Made by a program: the position numbers and the translations under genes
Part shown: piece after piece, positions 1 to 6,592 of the stretch
Layout of the letters: each line of letters begins with the position of its first letter
Position numbering within the stretch: position 1 is the stretch's first letter
Assembly: GCA_964645125.1 (NCBI GenBank)
Contig: CAZXZC010000017.1
Location: 1-15,408 of the forward strand
Direction: 5' to 3'
Length of the DNA stretch: 15,408 bases
From: JBDKGD01 sp964645125
GTDB lineage: Bacteria > Patescibacteriota > Minisyncoccia > UBA6257 > 2-01-FULL-56-20
The notes under the pieces: model-generated
What the model saw: the letters and a program-made list of their open reading frames with translations, nothing else
What the model was told of the DNA's origin: nothing
The model's database searches: none

Positions 1-8
1 CTTGCAGG

Positions 9-37
9 AGGGCGTTCTACATGAGCGCCCTTTTTTT
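9..37 (+). terminator. Intrinsic terminator of a gene upstream of the window
   Basis: Bases 9-17 pair with 23-31 (core GGGCG/CGCCC, one G-T wobble) around a 5-base loop, followed directly by seven T. This is a textbook rho-independent terminator on the plus strand. It separates whatever lies upstream from the secreted-protein gene starting at 137. Confidence 0.85.
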
Positions 38-81
38 GACTCTGCCGGTAAAATACCCTACAAATAAATATAGAAACTGGT

Positions 82-94
82 AGGCACTGTGCCT
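82..94. promoter_or_regulatory. Perfect palindrome upstream of the secreted-protein gene
   Basis: AGGCAC-T-GTGCCT is a perfect dyad centred on base 88. With a one-base centre it is too tight to fold as an RNA hairpin but suits a dimeric DNA-binding protein. A possible -10 (TATAGA, 69-74) lies just upstream, which would put the dyad at the transcription start, but no convincing -35 is visible. Operator function is inference only. Confidence 0.25.
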
Positions 95-136
95 GCAAAC
101 TATTGATCGTACACAATTGAAAAAGGGAGTTCGTAT

Positions 137-736
137 ATGAAGTACTGGCGAACGTTCATGATTGCATACTGCATGGTTTTTGTGGTCCTGCTGCCACTAC
201 GGGCAGAAGAAGACGCCACAAAACCAAAATCCAAACCACAATTTGACCTACGTTCCGGCGTGAAAAAGTACCCGCACACAGCATCATCGCGCCTGAAAGT
301 GAAACTCCGACGAGTAGATAAAAAGTTTTCCTACCTTATCGTTGCGAAAACAGAAACTGACCCCACAGCTACGTTTCAAATTGCGGGAATGGTAAACGAC
401 AGGGTGGTAGTAGTGGTTTGTAAAAAGGGACAAAAAACAGATTGGGCAACAAATGAAACCCGCATATTTGTAAGTCGAGAAAATCACGCAGAAGCTGATG
501 GCCTCTACACGCTCGGTCCACTCAAAGACACAACTGTTCCGGTAAAGTGCTACAGCAATAAAGGCAAGCATGTAGGGTGGAGAATAGAGAGTCCAGTCGG
601 AACCTTTTTCTTTTCGGTCGTGGAAAGCCGACCCGATACGTTCCGCAACAAAAAAATAAGGACGATGTTACTGGCTATTCCGTCAATACTTAACCCAGCT
701 CAATTTCGCAAGGGCATGAAGAAAAATGACGACTAA
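137..736 (+). CDS. Secreted protein of unknown function (199 aa)
   Basis: I do not recognise the family. The N-terminus reads as a signal peptide: basic residues K2 and R5, a hydrophobic stretch over about residues 7-21, and an L-R-A sequence that would suit signal peptidase I cleavage after A23. No lipobox cysteine is present at the cleavage point. The mature part is rich in short alternating hydrophobic segments (for example residues about 86-95, VNDRVVVVVC), which suggests a beta-rich fold, and ends in a basic tail (KGMKKNDD). The start is supported by GGGAG at 125-129, 7 bases before ATG. The gene stands alone between two terminators, so it is a monocistronic unit unrelated to the ribosomal operon that follows. 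Export is inferred from the signal peptide; function is unknown. Confidence 0.8.
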   Translation: MKYWRTFMIAYCMVFVVLLPLRAEEDATKPKSKPQFDLRSGVKKYPHTASSRLKVKLRRVDKKFSYLIVAKTETDPTATFQIAGMVNDRVVVVVCKKGQKTDWATNETRIFVSRENHAEADGLYTLGPLKDTTVPVKCYSNKGKHVGWRIESPVGTFFFSVVESRPDTFRNKKIRTMLLAIPSILNPAQFRKGMKKNDD

Positions 737-746
737 AAAACTTGAA

Positions 747-779
747 AGGGGTGTTTGCCTCCATTGCAACGCCCTTTTT
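747..779 (+). terminator. Intrinsic terminator after the secreted-protein gene
   Basis: An imperfect stem (AGGG at 747-750 with CCCT at 772-775, continued by GTT/AAC and a short inner GC/GC) is followed by TTTTT at 775-779. It lies 10 bases after the stop codon at 734-736 and isolates the ribosomal operon from the gene upstream. Confidence 0.75.
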
Positions 780-864
780 GTTTGTTTTGGAACTCTGAAT
801 TTTGGTATTTTATCCCTGAGTTTATCGCAATGCAGGAGCCTTTTTCCCTCGTTGATTTTGCCCG

Positions 865-893
865 CTCGCTACCCACTACCGACTACTCGCTAC
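865..893. repeat. Short CTAC-rich direct repeat in the operon leader
   Basis: CTCGCTAC occurs at 865-872 and again at 886-893 (21-base period), with related CTACC/CTACT words between. It lies in the gene-free 780-979 leader of the ribosomal operon. Similar CTAC/CTAAC-rich repeats occur before secY and adk. No function is known. Confidence 0.45.
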
Positions 894-909
894 TGATTTC
901 CCACCCCCC

Positions 910-938
910 TTGCAAAATATACAATTTTAGTACACAAT
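910..938 (+). promoter_or_regulatory. Possible promoter of the ribosomal protein operon
   Basis: TTGCAA (910-915) and CACAAT (933-938) are 17 bases apart and resemble a sigma70 -35/-10 pair, about 40 bases before the L3 start. TACAAT at 920-925 is an alternative -10 without a good -35. A promoter must exist between the terminator at 747-779 and L3, but its exact place is uncertain. Confidence 0.35.
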
Positions 939-979
939 ATCTTCATTCGTCGCAAAAGGCGTTTTTTATTGACTTTTCC

Positions 980-1537
980 ATGTTTTTACTCGGTCGAAAA
1001 GGAAGAATGAGCCAAGTATGGCAAGGCACAACCGTGGTGCCAGTAACTGTCATTAAAGCCGAACCAAATACGGTATCTTTAGTGCGCAATGCTTCTCGTG
1101 ATGGTTACCAGGCGATTCAGTTGTTAACAGGTAAGAAAACCAAACGGGAGTTCCGCACCACAGAGTCAGAGAGTTTTAACGTCGGCCAAACGGTCGGCGT
1201 TTCCGTATTTAAGCCAGGCGACACTGTGCGGGTGTCAGGCCTTACCAAGGGTCGCGGTTTCCAGGGTGGTGTAAAGCGCCATGGTTTTGGTGGCGGCCCT
1301 AAAACTCACGGTCAAAAGAACCGTCTTCGCGCCCCAGGTTCGTTGGGCAGCACTGCGCCACAACGTGTAGTACCAGGCCGTAAAATGGCCGGGCATATGG
1401 GTGTTGAGCGCGTTACCATAAAAAACCTTACTGTGGTGGCAGTAGATGAAGCAGCGCGAACCCTTTCGTTAAAGGGCGCGGTTCCTGGTGCACCAGGTAG
1501 TCTGATCGAGATTCGCAAAACCGCAAACGCGAAATAA
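980..1537 (+). CDS. rplC: 50S ribosomal protein L3
   Basis: L3 binds 23S rRNA early in large-subunit assembly and reaches towards the peptidyl-transferase centre. The diagnostic block is complete: FKPGDTVRVSG, TKGRGFQGGVKRHGFGGGP, THGQKNRLRAPGS, and PGRKMAGHMG. The reading frame is open back to 755, but that part runs through the upstream terminator and does not resemble L3. I chose ATG at 980 because MFLLGRKGRMSQVW aligns with the usual L3 start (GxKxGMTQxF). This gives 185 aa, somewhat shorter than the roughly 205-210 aa of typical bacterial L3. There is no Shine-Dalgarno; the ATG is preceded by CTTTTCC. It is the first gene of the operon here, with no S10 gene in front of it. Confidence 0.97.
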   Translation: MFLLGRKGRMSQVWQGTTVVPVTVIKAEPNTVSLVRNASRDGYQAIQLLTGKKTKREFRTTESESFNVGQTVGVSVFKPGDTVRVSGLTKGRGFQGGVKRHGFGGGPKTHGQKNRLRAPGSLGSTAPQRVVPGRKMAGHMGVERVTIKNLTVVAVDEAARTLSLKGAVPGAPGSLIEIRKTANAK

Positions 1538-1545
1538 TTACGCAT

Positions 1546-2199
1546 ATGAAAACCGATATCATCAGCATAGAAAATAAAAAGGTAGGCACCATCGAGCTTC
1601 CAGCATCAGTGTTTGGAGTATCGTGGAATGCTGATTTGATAAAACAGGTATTGACCGCGCAGCTTGCCAATGCTCGTCGGCCATGGGCGCACGCCAAAGA
1701 TCGCAGCGAAGTTCGCGGAGGAGGTCGCAAACCATGGCGTCAAAAGGGAACTGGTCGTGCTCGTCACGGTTCAACCCGCTCACCATTGTGGGTTGGTGGT
1801 GGTAAGGCTCATGGTCCAACCAATAAGCGTGACTACAGCCAAAAGGTAAACAAAAAAATGAAGCAAAAAGCATTGTTTGCCGTGCTTTCAAAAAAATTCG
1901 CTGACAATGAAGTGATGGTAGTAGATGAATTGGCCGCAATTGGCGCAAAGACCAAAGCCGCAGCAGTCGCGTTGCACGCCATGCTTTCAATTCCTGTAAA
2001 GACAAAAAAAGTGGATGCTGCAATCATTGCTGCAACACAAGATAAAACCACCACTCGTGCTGCTCGCAACTTGGTAAAAACAAAAATTATGCACCCACAG
2101 TCGCTTGATTTGTATGAGTTGGTGAATCACAAACATGTGGTTATCGACAAGCAAGCCGTTGGCGAAATCGTCGCGCACTATAAAAAAATCGCAGCATAA
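1546..2199 (+). CDS. rplD: 50S ribosomal protein L4
   Basis: L4 binds domain I of 23S rRNA, and its extended loop lines the peptide exit tunnel. The loop signature is clear around residues 55-90 (GGGRKPWRQKGTGRARHGS, then SPLWVGGGKAHGP). The C-terminal globular part (TRAARNLV, then KTKIMHPQSLDLYELV) matches the family. The length of 217 aa is usual. It starts 8 bases after the L3 stop with no Shine-Dalgarno and is preceded by TACGCAT. In other bacteria L4 represses its own operon; I see no clear L4-type leader before L3 here. Confidence 0.97.
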   Translation: MKTDIISIENKKVGTIELPASVFGVSWNADLIKQVLTAQLANARRPWAHAKDRSEVRGGGRKPWRQKGTGRARHGSTRSPLWVGGGKAHGPTNKRDYSQKVNKKMKQKALFAVLSKKFADNEVMVVDELAAIGAKTKAAAVALHAMLSIPVKTKKVDAAIIAATQDKTTTRAARNLVKTKIMHPQSLDLYELVNHKHVVIDKQAVGEIVAHYKKIAA

Positions 2200-2208
2200 C
2201 CTACCGCC

Positions 2209-2484
2209 ATGGCTAACATTTTCTTAATCAAAAAACCGCTCATCTCCGAAAAGGCAACCGATGCAACCGCGCAATCAAAGTACACCTTTGAAGTAGATAG
2301 ACTCGCCACAAAGAGTGAAGTAAAAAAAGCAGTTCGTGCGCTCTACAAAGTAGACCCAGTGGCAGTAAACATGGTGCGTATTAATAAGCGCCCAGCAAAA
2401 ATGCGTGGTGTTGCGACGAGCCCAAAGGTTTTGAAAAAGGCCATTGTGACATTACAGAAAGGTCAAACAATCGACCTCACATAA
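2209..2484 (+). CDS. rplW: 50S ribosomal protein L23
   Basis: L23 sits at the exit of the peptide tunnel and is the docking site for trigger factor and signal recognition particle. The family start (PLISEKATD, residues about 10-18), the F-E-V-D segment and the AVRALYKVDPVAVN segment are all visible. At 91 aa it is a compact but complete bacterial L23. The gene starts 9 bases after the L4 stop, with TACCGCC before ATG and no Shine-Dalgarno. Confidence 0.96.
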   Translation: MANIFLIKKPLISEKATDATAQSKYTFEVDRLATKSEVKKAVRALYKVDPVAVNMVRINKRPAKMRGVATSPKVLKKAIVTLQKGQTIDLT

Positions 2485-2493
2485 TATACGACT

Positions 2494-3318
2494 ATGAAAT
2501 CCTACTCTCCACACACCCCAAGCCGTCGCGCAATGACCAGTGTTGATTACAGCACGCTCTCCAAGCACGGACCAAAGAAATCTTTGCTCAAAACAGTGCG
2601 CGCAAACTCTGGCCGCAACAGCCAGGGCCGTATTACGGTGCGTCACCAGGGTGGGGGAAATAAAAAACGCTATCGCATGATTGATTTCAAGCAGCAGGTG
2701 CTTGATGTGCCAGCGGTAGTGCAATCATTAGAGTATGATCCATACCGCACTGCCTTTATCGCGCTTATTAAATTTGCCACTGGTCAGTTTTCATACATAT
2801 TAGCGCCTCATGAATTAAAAGTAGGCGCGACCGTAACAGTCAGTGAAAAAGGCGCGCTCACTGTCGGCAATCGCATGAAAATGAAGAATATTCCGCTTGG
2901 TACCATTGTACATAATGTGGAACTCGAGCCAGGTAAAGGTGGTCAGCTTGGCCGTTCAGCGGGTGCTGGTATTGAAGTATTTGCCAATGCCGATGGGTAC
3001 ACTGATTTAAAAATGCCATCTGGTGAAGTTCGTCGCGTATCATGGGAGTGCTTCGCCTCAGTTGGTCAACTTTCAAACATCGAGCACAACCTTGTGGTAA
3101 TTGGCAAAGCAGGTCGTAATCGGTGGTTAGGAGTGCGTCCAACCGTGCGTGGTAAGGCTATGAACCCAGTTGATCACCCATATGGTGGTGGCGAAGGCAG
3201 CCAGCCTCGTGGTACCCGTAAGCCGAAAACCCTGTGGGGTAAGGTCACCGGAGGTCGCAAGACTCGCAATCGTCGCAAATGGTCGAGTCGCATGATCTTG
3301 CAGCGTCGCAAGAAATAG
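2494..3318 (+). CDS. rplB: 50S ribosomal protein L2
   Basis: L2 is a core large-subunit protein needed for subunit joining and for organising the peptidyl-transferase region. The full-length 274 aa protein shows the RNA-binding domain (GRNSQGRITVRHQGGG, residues about 40-55; YRMIDFK) and the C-terminal signature (NPVDHPYGGGEG, residues about 224-235; GTRKPKTLWGKVTGG). H228 aligns with the His229 of E. coli L2 that has been linked to peptidyl transfer. The second histidine of the usual DHPHGGGEG is tyrosine here (Y230). The gene starts 9 bases after L23. Its start region (ATAATATACGACT-ATGAA) is almost identical to that of L22. Confidence 0.97.
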   Translation: MKSYSPHTPSRRAMTSVDYSTLSKHGPKKSLLKTVRANSGRNSQGRITVRHQGGGNKKRYRMIDFKQQVLDVPAVVQSLEYDPYRTAFIALIKFATGQFSYILAPHELKVGATVTVSEKGALTVGNRMKMKNIPLGTIVHNVELEPGKGGQLGRSAGAGIEVFANADGYTDLKMPSGEVRRVSWECFASVGQLSNIEHNLVVIGKAGRNRWLGVRPTVRGKAMNPVDHPYGGGEGSQPRGTRKPKTLWGKVTGGRKTRNRRKWSSRMILQRRKK

Positions 3319-3347
3319 TTGAAATATAACATTTTTTCCAGTATCCT
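3319..3347 (+). promoter_or_regulatory. Possible internal promoter before S19
   Basis: The L2-S19 gap is 41 bases, unusually long for this operon. It contains TTGAAA (3319-3324), a 17-base spacer and TATCCT (3342-3347), a fair sigma70 match, 12 bases before the S19 ATG. Function is inferred from the match and the gap size only. Confidence 0.35.
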
Positions 3348-3359
3348 ACTCTCACTTCT

Positions 3360-3674
3360 ATGAGTCGATCTCTCAAAAAAGGCCCATACCTCAATGCCCG
3401 CTTAATGGAAAAGTTGGCGAAAATAAAACCGTCCGATAATACGGTTATTAAAACGTGGGCACGTGCCTGTGAAATCTCACCTGATATGGTGGGCTATGCA
3501 TTCGCCGTACACAATGGAAAAGATTTTATTGAGGTGCGTGTTTCAGAAGAAATGGTAGGTCACCGCTTAGGTGAATTTGCGCCAACCCGTAAGTTTGTGC
3601 GCCATGGCGGTAAGATGCAAAAAGAAATCGAAAAAGGTGCCGCCCCTGCCGCTGCCCCAGCCGCAAAGAAATAA
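3360..3674 (+). CDS. rpsS: 30S ribosomal protein S19
   Basis: S19 lies in the head of the small subunit, near the A site and the contact with the large subunit. The family motifs are clear: MSRSLKKGPY at the N-terminus, TWARACEISPDMVG in the middle, and VSEEMVGHRLGEFAPTRKF near residue 65-80. After the conserved HGG the protein carries a non-standard alanine-proline-lysine tail (GAAPAAAPAAKK), making it 104 aa rather than about 92. There is no Shine-Dalgarno; CACTTCT precedes ATG. Confidence 0.97.
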   Translation: MSRSLKKGPYLNARLMEKLAKIKPSDNTVIKTWARACEISPDMVGYAFAVHNGKDFIEVRVSEEMVGHRLGEFAPTRKFVRHGGKMQKEIEKGAAPAAAPAAKK

Positions 3675-3683
3675 TATACGACC

Positions 3684-4223
3684 ATGAAACAAGCAACCGC
3701 AACAATTCGATACACTCGAGTCACTCCACGCAAAATGCGTTTTGTGGCAGATTTGTTGCGTGGTCTTTCCATTGCTGATGCGCACGCGCAGCTTTCGGCA
3801 GTGCCTCGTCGCGCCAGTGAGCCGTTGAAGAAATTACTTTCTTCTGCAATCGCCAACGCCAAAAACACTAACATGGATGTCAGTAAACTCTATGTTGCTG
3901 CGATCTTTGTAGATCAAGGACCAATGTTGAAGCGTTTTTTGCCACGTGCCCGTGGGTCGGCAAGCCCTATTCAAAAGAAGATGAGCCACACCACCATAAA
4001 GCTCGCCGAAAAAGACACTGCGACTTCACGCTTTACCATTATCCCAAAGCAAAAGAAGAATAAGAAAACTGAAATTATCAAACCAACAAAAGAAGCATCA
4101 GCTCCGCAGGCCCCCAAGAAAGAAGAAAAAGAAAAAGGCTTCTTGAAGCGTGTATTAGGCAGTGGCGCCAAGCCTGATGTTAAAAAGGGTCGAGCGAAAG
4201 GGAATCGGGGAAGCGAAGGATAA
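3684..4223 (+). CDS. rplV: 50S ribosomal protein L22 with long basic C-terminal extension
   Basis: L22 binds 23S rRNA, and its beta-hairpin lines the exit tunnel opposite L4. The conserved domain occupies about residues 1-118 (RYTRVTPRKMRFVADLLRG; SAIANAKNT; the hairpin GPMLKRFLPRARGSASPI; HTTIKL). It is followed by about 60 extra residues rich in K, E, A, P and G (KKEEKEKGFLKRVLGSG), giving 179 aa against the usual 110 or so. Such tails look disordered and cationic. I recall extended L22 from Parcubacteria-type genomes. It starts 9 bases after S19, preceded by TACGACC. Confidence 0.96.
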   Translation: MKQATATIRYTRVTPRKMRFVADLLRGLSIADAHAQLSAVPRRASEPLKKLLSSAIANAKNTNMDVSKLYVAAIFVDQGPMLKRFLPRARGSASPIQKKMSHTTIKLAEKDTATSRFTIIPKQKKNKKTEIIKPTKEASAPQAPKKEEKEKGFLKRVLGSGAKPDVKKGRAKGNRGSEG

Positions 4224-4224
4224 A

Positions 4225-4253
4225 TTGCATAAACCGTAAAACCTTGTAACAAT
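4225..4253 (+). promoter_or_regulatory. Possible internal promoter before S3
   Basis: The 44-base gap between L22 and S3 contains TTGCAT (4225-4230), 17 bases, then AACAAT (4248-4253), 14 bases before the S3 ATG. This is a weak sigma70-like pair, noted because this gap and the one before S19 are the two largest among the ribosomal genes. Confidence 0.22.
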
Positions 4254-4267
4254 AGCCAAATACTTCT

Positions 4268-5005
4268 ATGGGACAAAAAACTCATCCACTATCATTCAGA
4301 ACCGGAATTACGCGCAACTGGAACGCGCGCTGGTTTTTGGCTGACAAACGTACCGCTAATACGTCCGCGTTAAAAAGCTTCAAAACATTTTTAGAAGAAG
4401 ACGAAGCGATTCGCACTATTATAAAAAAGAAAGTAGCTGGGGCCGGTATTGCGAGCATCGAAATTGACCGCACTTCAAATAATGTGAAAGTGAGTATTCG
4501 TGCCGCTCGCCCAGGTTTTATCATTGGTCGCGCCGGAAAGGGAATCGAGGATTTAACCGCCGATATTGAAAAAGCATTAACAAAGCTCCGCAAAAACAAA
4601 GTAAAGGGATTGAGTGTCGATGTAGAAGAATTAAAGCGCAGCGAGGTATCGGCAGCGCATATTGCGGGAGTTATTGCCACCGACATTGAAAAGCGTTTGC
4701 CGTTTCGCCAGGCGCTGCGTAAAAACATTGAAGCGTTAAGCCAAAACAAAGAGGTAAAAGGCGCAAAAATTTTGTTCTCTGGTCGTCTTGATGGTGGAGA
4801 AATTGCGCGCCGTGAATGGAAGGCAACCGGCTCATTGCCACTTCAAACCCTTCGTGCCGATATCGATTACGCCCAAGGCACTGCATTCACAACCTATGGA
4901 ACCGTCGGTATTAAGGTGTGGATCTACAAGGGCGAAGTATTTGAAGCAGACAAAAAGAAAGAAGAAGCCGCTTCCAGTCGACCCACCTACAATCGCACCC
5001 GTTAA
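4268..5005 (+). CDS. rpsC: 30S ribosomal protein S3
   Basis: S3 forms part of the mRNA entry channel in the small-subunit head. The start MGQKTHPLSFRTGI is the standard S3 N-terminus. A type-II KH domain carries the GxxG loop (FIIGRAGKGIEDL, GRAG at about 87-90), and the C-terminal domain shows GRLDGGEIARREW, GSLPLQTLRADIDY and GVKVWIYKGE-like sequence. The length of 245 aa is slightly above the usual 210-235 owing to a short polar tail. No Shine-Dalgarno is present; TACTTCT precedes ATG. Confidence 0.97.
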   Translation: MGQKTHPLSFRTGITRNWNARWFLADKRTANTSALKSFKTFLEEDEAIRTIIKKKVAGAGIASIEIDRTSNNVKVSIRAARPGFIIGRAGKGIEDLTADIEKALTKLRKNKVKGLSVDVEELKRSEVSAAHIAGVIATDIEKRLPFRQALRKNIEALSQNKEVKGAKILFSGRLDGGEIARREWKATGSLPLQTLRADIDYAQGTAFTTYGTVGIKVWIYKGEVFEADKKKEEAASSRPTYNRTR

Positions 5006-5014
5006 TTTACTGCC

Positions 5015-5431
5015 ATGCTTGTACCAAAAAAAGTAAAACATCGAAAATGGCACAAAGGACGATCTCGCGGTCGTACCGTGGAAACTCGCGGGCTTACTCT
5101 TGCATACGGTGAATTTGGCATTAAAGCTTTAAGCTCTGCGTGGCTGAATTCTCGCCAAATTGAAGCAGCTCGCAAAACCATCACTAACTCTGTAAAACGC
5201 GAAGGTCGGCTCTTTATTCGCGTGTTCCCAGATAAGCCGGTAACCACTCGTCCACCCGAAACTACTCTTGGTGGTGGTAAGGGTTCAGTCGACCACTACG
5301 TGTTCCCGGTCAAACCAGGCCGTATTATTTTTGAAATGGACGGTGTATCAAAAGAAAAGGCTTTTGCCGCATTGCGTTTGGCCGGCTACAAACTGCCTTT
5401 TAAAACCGCAATCGTCAGCAAGTACAAATAA
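5015..5431 (+). CDS. rplP: 50S ribosomal protein L16
   Basis: L16 helps position the A-site tRNA on the large subunit. The N-terminus MLVPKKVKHRKWHKGR, the segment FGIKALSSAWLNSRQIEAARK and RVFPDKPVTTRPPET are typical. In the loop that carries the hydroxylated arginine in E. coli (RMGKGKG), this protein has TLGGGKG, so that arginine is missing. The length of 138 aa is usual. It starts 9 bases after S3, with TACTGCC before ATG. Confidence 0.97.
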   Translation: MLVPKKVKHRKWHKGRSRGRTVETRGLTLAYGEFGIKALSSAWLNSRQIEAARKTITNSVKREGRLFIRVFPDKPVTTRPPETTLGGGKGSVDHYVFPVKPGRIIFEMDGVSKEKAFAALRLAGYKLPFKTAIVSKYK

Positions 5432-5440
5432 GCTACGCAT

Positions 5441-5632
5441 ATGAAAAAGCAACAAAAAGAAGAATTAAAAACAAAGACTCCCGCCCAGCTCACCGCGCTG
5501 GTTGCTGATAATCGCAAGAAATTGCATAGCTTAAAGCTTGACTTTATGGCCGGTAAAGTGAAGAATGTCAGGACTATTCACGAGGTGAAAAAGGAAATCG
5601 CCCGTGCATTAACCTTACTTCGCCAACAGTAA
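5441..5632 (+). CDS. rpmC: 50S ribosomal protein L29
   Basis: L29 is a small helical hairpin near the tunnel exit, next to L23. The protein begins with a basic stretch, then helix 1 (LTALVADNRKKLHSLKLDF) and helix 2 (VRTIHEVKKEIARALTLL). It matches the family in length (63 aa) and in the linker AGKVKNVR (family consensus A-xGQLxNxxRIR). It sits in its canonical place between L16 and S17, starting 9 bases after L16 with TACGCAT before ATG. Confidence 0.94.
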   Translation: MKKQQKEELKTKTPAQLTALVADNRKKLHSLKLDFMAGKVKNVRTIHEVKKEIARALTLLRQQ

Positions 5633-5642
5633 TTTCACGCAC

Positions 5643-5894
5643 ATGACTCCATCAACCACTACAATCAAACGGAAAATCGAAGGAACCGTAGTATCCGACA
5701 AAATGGATAAGACCCGGGTGGTGTTGGTGTCTCGGCTAAAAAAACATCCGAAGTACGTAAAATATTACAAAGTTTCAAATCGTTTTAAGGCGCATGACGA
5801 AAATAATCAATATCACGTGGGTGATGTTGTGATAATTCAGGCATGTCGACCGCTCTCACGCGAAAAGCGCTGGGAAATAATCGGCAAAAAGTAA
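5643..5894 (+). CDS. rpsQ: 30S ribosomal protein S17
   Basis: S17 is an OB-fold protein that binds 16S rRNA early in small-subunit assembly. The motifs GTVVSDKMDKTRVV, HPKYVKYYKVSNRFKAHDE and GDVVIIQACRPLSREKRW are diagnostic. The length of 83 aa is standard. The start CACGCAC-ATG lacks a Shine-Dalgarno; the gene lies 10 bases after L29 and 4 bases before L14. Confidence 0.97.
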   Translation: MTPSTTTIKRKIEGTVVSDKMDKTRVVLVSRLKKHPKYVKYYKVSNRFKAHDENNQYHVGDVVIIQACRPLSREKRWEIIGKK

Positions 5895-5898
5895 TCCT

Positions 5899-6267
5899 AT
5901 GATACAAGAACGATCCATCTTAAAAGTAGCAGATAACAGCGGTGCAAAGATCGTGCGTTGTTTTCGTGTTCTCAAAGGCACGCGACATCGCTATGCACAA
6001 ATCGGTGATGTTATTGTAGCGTCTGTTCAGGTTGCCGAGCCTCGCAAAAATATTAAAAAGAAAGACGTGGTAAAAGCTGTTATTGTTCGTCAGCGCAACG
6101 CCACTCGTCGCGCCGATGGCTCCTATGTTCGTTTCGATGAAAATGCAGTTGTTTTAATTGATGCAAAAAGCGAGCCGGTTGCCACTCGTGTGTTCGGGCC
6201 GATGCCACGCGAACTTAAAAATCTTGGGTACGAAAAACTCATGACCTTGGCCGAAGAAATTGTATAA
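5899..6267 (+). CDS. rplN: 50S ribosomal protein L14
   Basis: L14 contacts the small subunit at the inter-subunit face and binds L19 and ribosome-associated factors. The sequence is strongly conserved: MIQERSILKVADNSGAK, GDVIVASVQVAEPRKNIKKKDVVKAVIVR, FDENAVVLID and TRVFGPMPREL. At 122 aa it is full length. The gap to S17 is only 4 bases, with no room for a Shine-Dalgarno outside the S17 end; none is visible there. The stop codon region contains TATAAT (6263-6268), 10 bases before the L24 start. Confidence 0.98.
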   Translation: MIQERSILKVADNSGAKIVRCFRVLKGTRHRYAQIGDVIVASVQVAEPRKNIKKKDVVKAVIVRQRNATRRADGSYVRFDENAVVLIDAKSEPVATRVFGPMPRELKNLGYEKLMTLAEEIV

Positions 6268-6278
6268 TACCTACCGCT

Positions 6279-6584
6279 ATGACTATTAAAAAAGGAGACA
6301 CTGTAAAAATAATAGCCGGTCGCGACGCAGGGAAAACCGGCGCGGTATTAAAGGTGTCTGTTGTAGATAATCGAGTGACGGTGGAGGGAGTAAATATGAC
6401 AAAAAAGCGCGTGCGCGCTCGTCGCCAGGGTGAAAAAGGTGATACCGTATTGGTACCACGTCCCTTGCAGAGCTCAAACGCAATGCTTGTGTGTGCGTCA
6501 TGCAAAACCCCGTCTCGAACCGGATATCGATTTGAGGGCGAGAAAAAGGTTCGCTTCTGTAAACGCTGCAAAGCAAACACATAA
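6279..6584 (+). CDS. rplX: 50S ribosomal protein L24 (zinc-ribbon form)
   Basis: L24 starts large-subunit assembly and lies near the tunnel exit. A KOW motif is at residues 4-31 (KKGDTVKIIAGRDAGKTGAVLKV with following V-V-D). The C-terminal part has two CxxC pairs, C72/C75 and C94/C97, which would hold a zinc ion; many bacterial L24 proteins retain these. The length of 101 aa is usual. TACCGCT precedes the ATG. The TATAAT overlapping the L14 stop could act as a -10 for a short-leader mRNA, but this is weak. Confidence 0.96.
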   Translation: MTIKKGDTVKIIAGRDAGKTGAVLKVSVVDNRVTVEGVNMTKKRVRARRQGEKGDTVLVPRPLQSSNAMLVCASCKTPSRTGYRFEGEKKVRFCKRCKANT

Positions 6585-6592
6585 ATACCACT

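Noticed and set aside
865..893. CRISPR-like array
   Set aside because: The repeats are too short (8 bases), only two copies, without regular spacers, and no cas genes are nearby.
755..979. A 75-codon N-terminal extension of L3 in the same open frame
   Set aside because: It starts at TTG within the upstream terminator stem, is unlike any L3, and the family-like start is ATG at 980.
1562..2023. 153-codon reverse-strand open frame opposite L4
   Set aside because: It lies entirely within a well-conserved ribosomal gene, has odd composition and no start signals; a shadow frame.
4282..4749. 155-codon reverse-strand open frame opposite S3
   Set aside because: Mirror frame of a strongly conserved gene with no start signals or recognisable protein features.
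6263..6268. TATAAT before L24 as a leaderless promoter
   Set aside because: It overlaps the L14 stop codon, lacks a -35 and a correctly placed TG, and AT-rich stops often create such hexamers by chance.
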